From positions 1 through 7,830 of the forward strand of contig CALCPB010000479.1 of assembly GCA_937897665.1 (NCBI GenBank): a DNA stretch of 7,830 nucleotides, read 5' to 3'. A model generated the notes under the pieces. It ran no database searches, was not told the DNA's origin, and saw nothing but the letters and a program-made list of their open reading frames with translations. The translations under genes were made by a program, and so were the position numbers. Below, piece after piece: positions 7,265 to 7,830 of the stretch (position 1 is its first letter; each line of letters starts with the position of its first letter). Source of the DNA: an uncultured Halomicronema sp. (GTDB taxonomy: Bacteria > Cyanobacteriota > Cyanobacteriia > Phormidesmidales > Phormidesmidaceae).

Positions 7265-7830
7265 CTAAACAGTTCTGCCTTCAAAGAAACCGCTGGTGAT
7301 GTAGTGCTGGGTCGCCGCTTGCAAATCGTTCCCAAAAGCCGCTTGCAAATCAGCGTATTTATTCAGATACGCAACTTCATCAAACGTATCAATTGCCCGA
7401 CCTTCACTCATCCCGAGGCGGATATAGTGCTCAGTACCCGCATCAAAATTTGTGCCAAAAGCCTGAATCAAGTCGCCGTGCGAGGCAATGTAATCATCGG
7501 CTTCAAAGGTCACCTGTCGGCCTTCGGCATAGCCATGCTCGATGTAGTGTTGCAGACCTCGCTGCGGGTCATAGCCAAAGCTGCTGGCTAAGTCAGCATA
7601 GGACGCAATGTACTCACCCCCGTCAAAACCGAGCAATGGGTCCCGGCTTTCGGCATAGCCGGTTTCGATATAGTGGCGGGTAGCTGCCGTGGCATCGTTG
7701 CCAAAGGCCGCTTGCAAATCTGAGCGAGACTGCAGGTACTCCTCCGGCTTAAACCCTTGGGTTGATCGACCTTCGGCATAGCCGCTTTGGATATAGTGCT
7801 GAGTCGCTGCCTCCAGGTTGTAACCAAATG
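7265..7830 (-). CDS. Repeat protein with about 41-residue 'SYADL...HYI..G...GR' units (C-terminal part, 5' end outside window)
   Basis: The frame is open from the window edge to TAG at 7267-7265, giving 187 residues. It does not start at the TTG at 7717, because the same repeat continues upstream of it. The whole segment is repeats: one partial unit and four further units. The pattern is roughly [EGDA]-Y-[IL]-x3-x-x-DL-x2-[AS]-FG-x-[DN]-x5-[TLG]-x-HYI-x2-G-x3-[GS]-R. Examples are EYIASYADLASSFGYD followed by HYIEHGYAEGR, and AYLNKYADLQAAFGND followed by HYITSGFFEGR. It ends directly after the last unit (GRTV). I recall similar repeats in large cyanobacterial and alphaproteobacterial secreted or calcium-binding-type proteins, but no biochemical role is known to me. 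Composition is acidic with no Cys and no membrane segment. It lies upstream of the beta-helix gene on the same strand, separated by 118 bases and a possible terminator. Function unknown; a surface or extracellular role is inferred. Confidence 0.82.
   Translation of the reverse strand, partial: FGYNLEAATQHYIQSGYAEGRSTQGFKPEEYLQSRSDLQAAFGNDATAATRHYIETGYAESRDPLLGFDGGEYIASYADLASSFGYDPQRGLQHYIEHGYAEGRQVTFEADDYIASHGDLIQAFGTNFDAGTEHYIRLGMSEGRAIDTFDEVAYLNKYADLQAAFGNDLQAATQHYITSGFFEGRTV
7268..7828 (-). repeat. Tandem coding repeats, about 120-126 bp units
   Basis: Units lie at 7828-7745 (partial), 7744-7619 (42 codons), 7618-7499 (40), 7498-7376 (41) and 7375-7268 (36, terminal). The exact 14-mer GCCGCTTGCAAATC (plus-strand sense) occurs at 7314-7327, 7338-7351 and 7707-7720. 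The first and last full units are therefore closer to each other in DNA than to the middle ones, which suggests fairly recent duplication or conversion. Confidence 0.8.

Noticed and set aside
7268..7828. CRISPR-like array
   Set aside because: The periodicity of about 120-126 bases is that of codon-phased protein repeats in one open frame, with diverged units and no short identical repeats separated by unique spacers.

Overview
The window reads as cyanobacterial chromosome. Nine copies of the cyanobacterial palindrome GCGATCGC (HIP1) lie in 7.8 kb, and every recognisable protein has its closest family resemblance in cyanobacteria. I recognise families from memory of their motifs and ran no search. 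The genus cannot be fixed from this stretch.

Left half (1-4400, plus strand): the 3' part of an ebo operon, in the order eboC (C-terminal end only), eboD, eboE, eboF. The gaps between genes are 22, 114 and 40 bases. EboC is a UbiA-type membrane prenyltransferase-like protein. EboD is a 3-dehydroquinate-synthase-like sugar phosphate cyclase. EboE is a xylose-isomerase-like TIM-barrel protein. EboF is an alkaline-phosphatase-superfamily protein of the nucleotide pyrophosphatase/phosphodiesterase type. Ebo clusters occur in many bacteria and in some eustigmatophyte plastids. In Nostoc punctiforme the cluster is needed for the scytonemin monomer to reach the periplasm. The chemistry of the pathway is still unknown. 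Here EboD keeps all three metal-ligand positions of dehydroquinate synthase but has a different substrate loop. EboF keeps a plausible Thr nucleophile but lacks several canonical metal ligands.

Right half (4431-7830, minus strand, convergent with ebo): a large secreted or outer-membrane protein of intimin-like layout. It has a signal peptide, an acidic linker, an inverse-autotransporter-like beta-barrel, and a long right-handed parallel beta-helix ending in Cys-Ile-Pro. The gene is split by a frameshift at a run of five C (6661-6665). Removing one base restores a continuous 904-residue protein. Upstream of it on the same strand is the 3' end of a second gene, open to the window edge, made of about 41-residue repeats with the pattern Y-[IL]-x3-x-x-DL-x3-FG...HYI-x2-G-x3-[GS]R. 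A possible terminator lies just after it.

The ebo genes probably act together at the inner membrane on a small, possibly lipid-linked metabolite. The two minus-strand genes look like cell-surface proteins. Nothing in the sequence links them to ebo apart from proximity.
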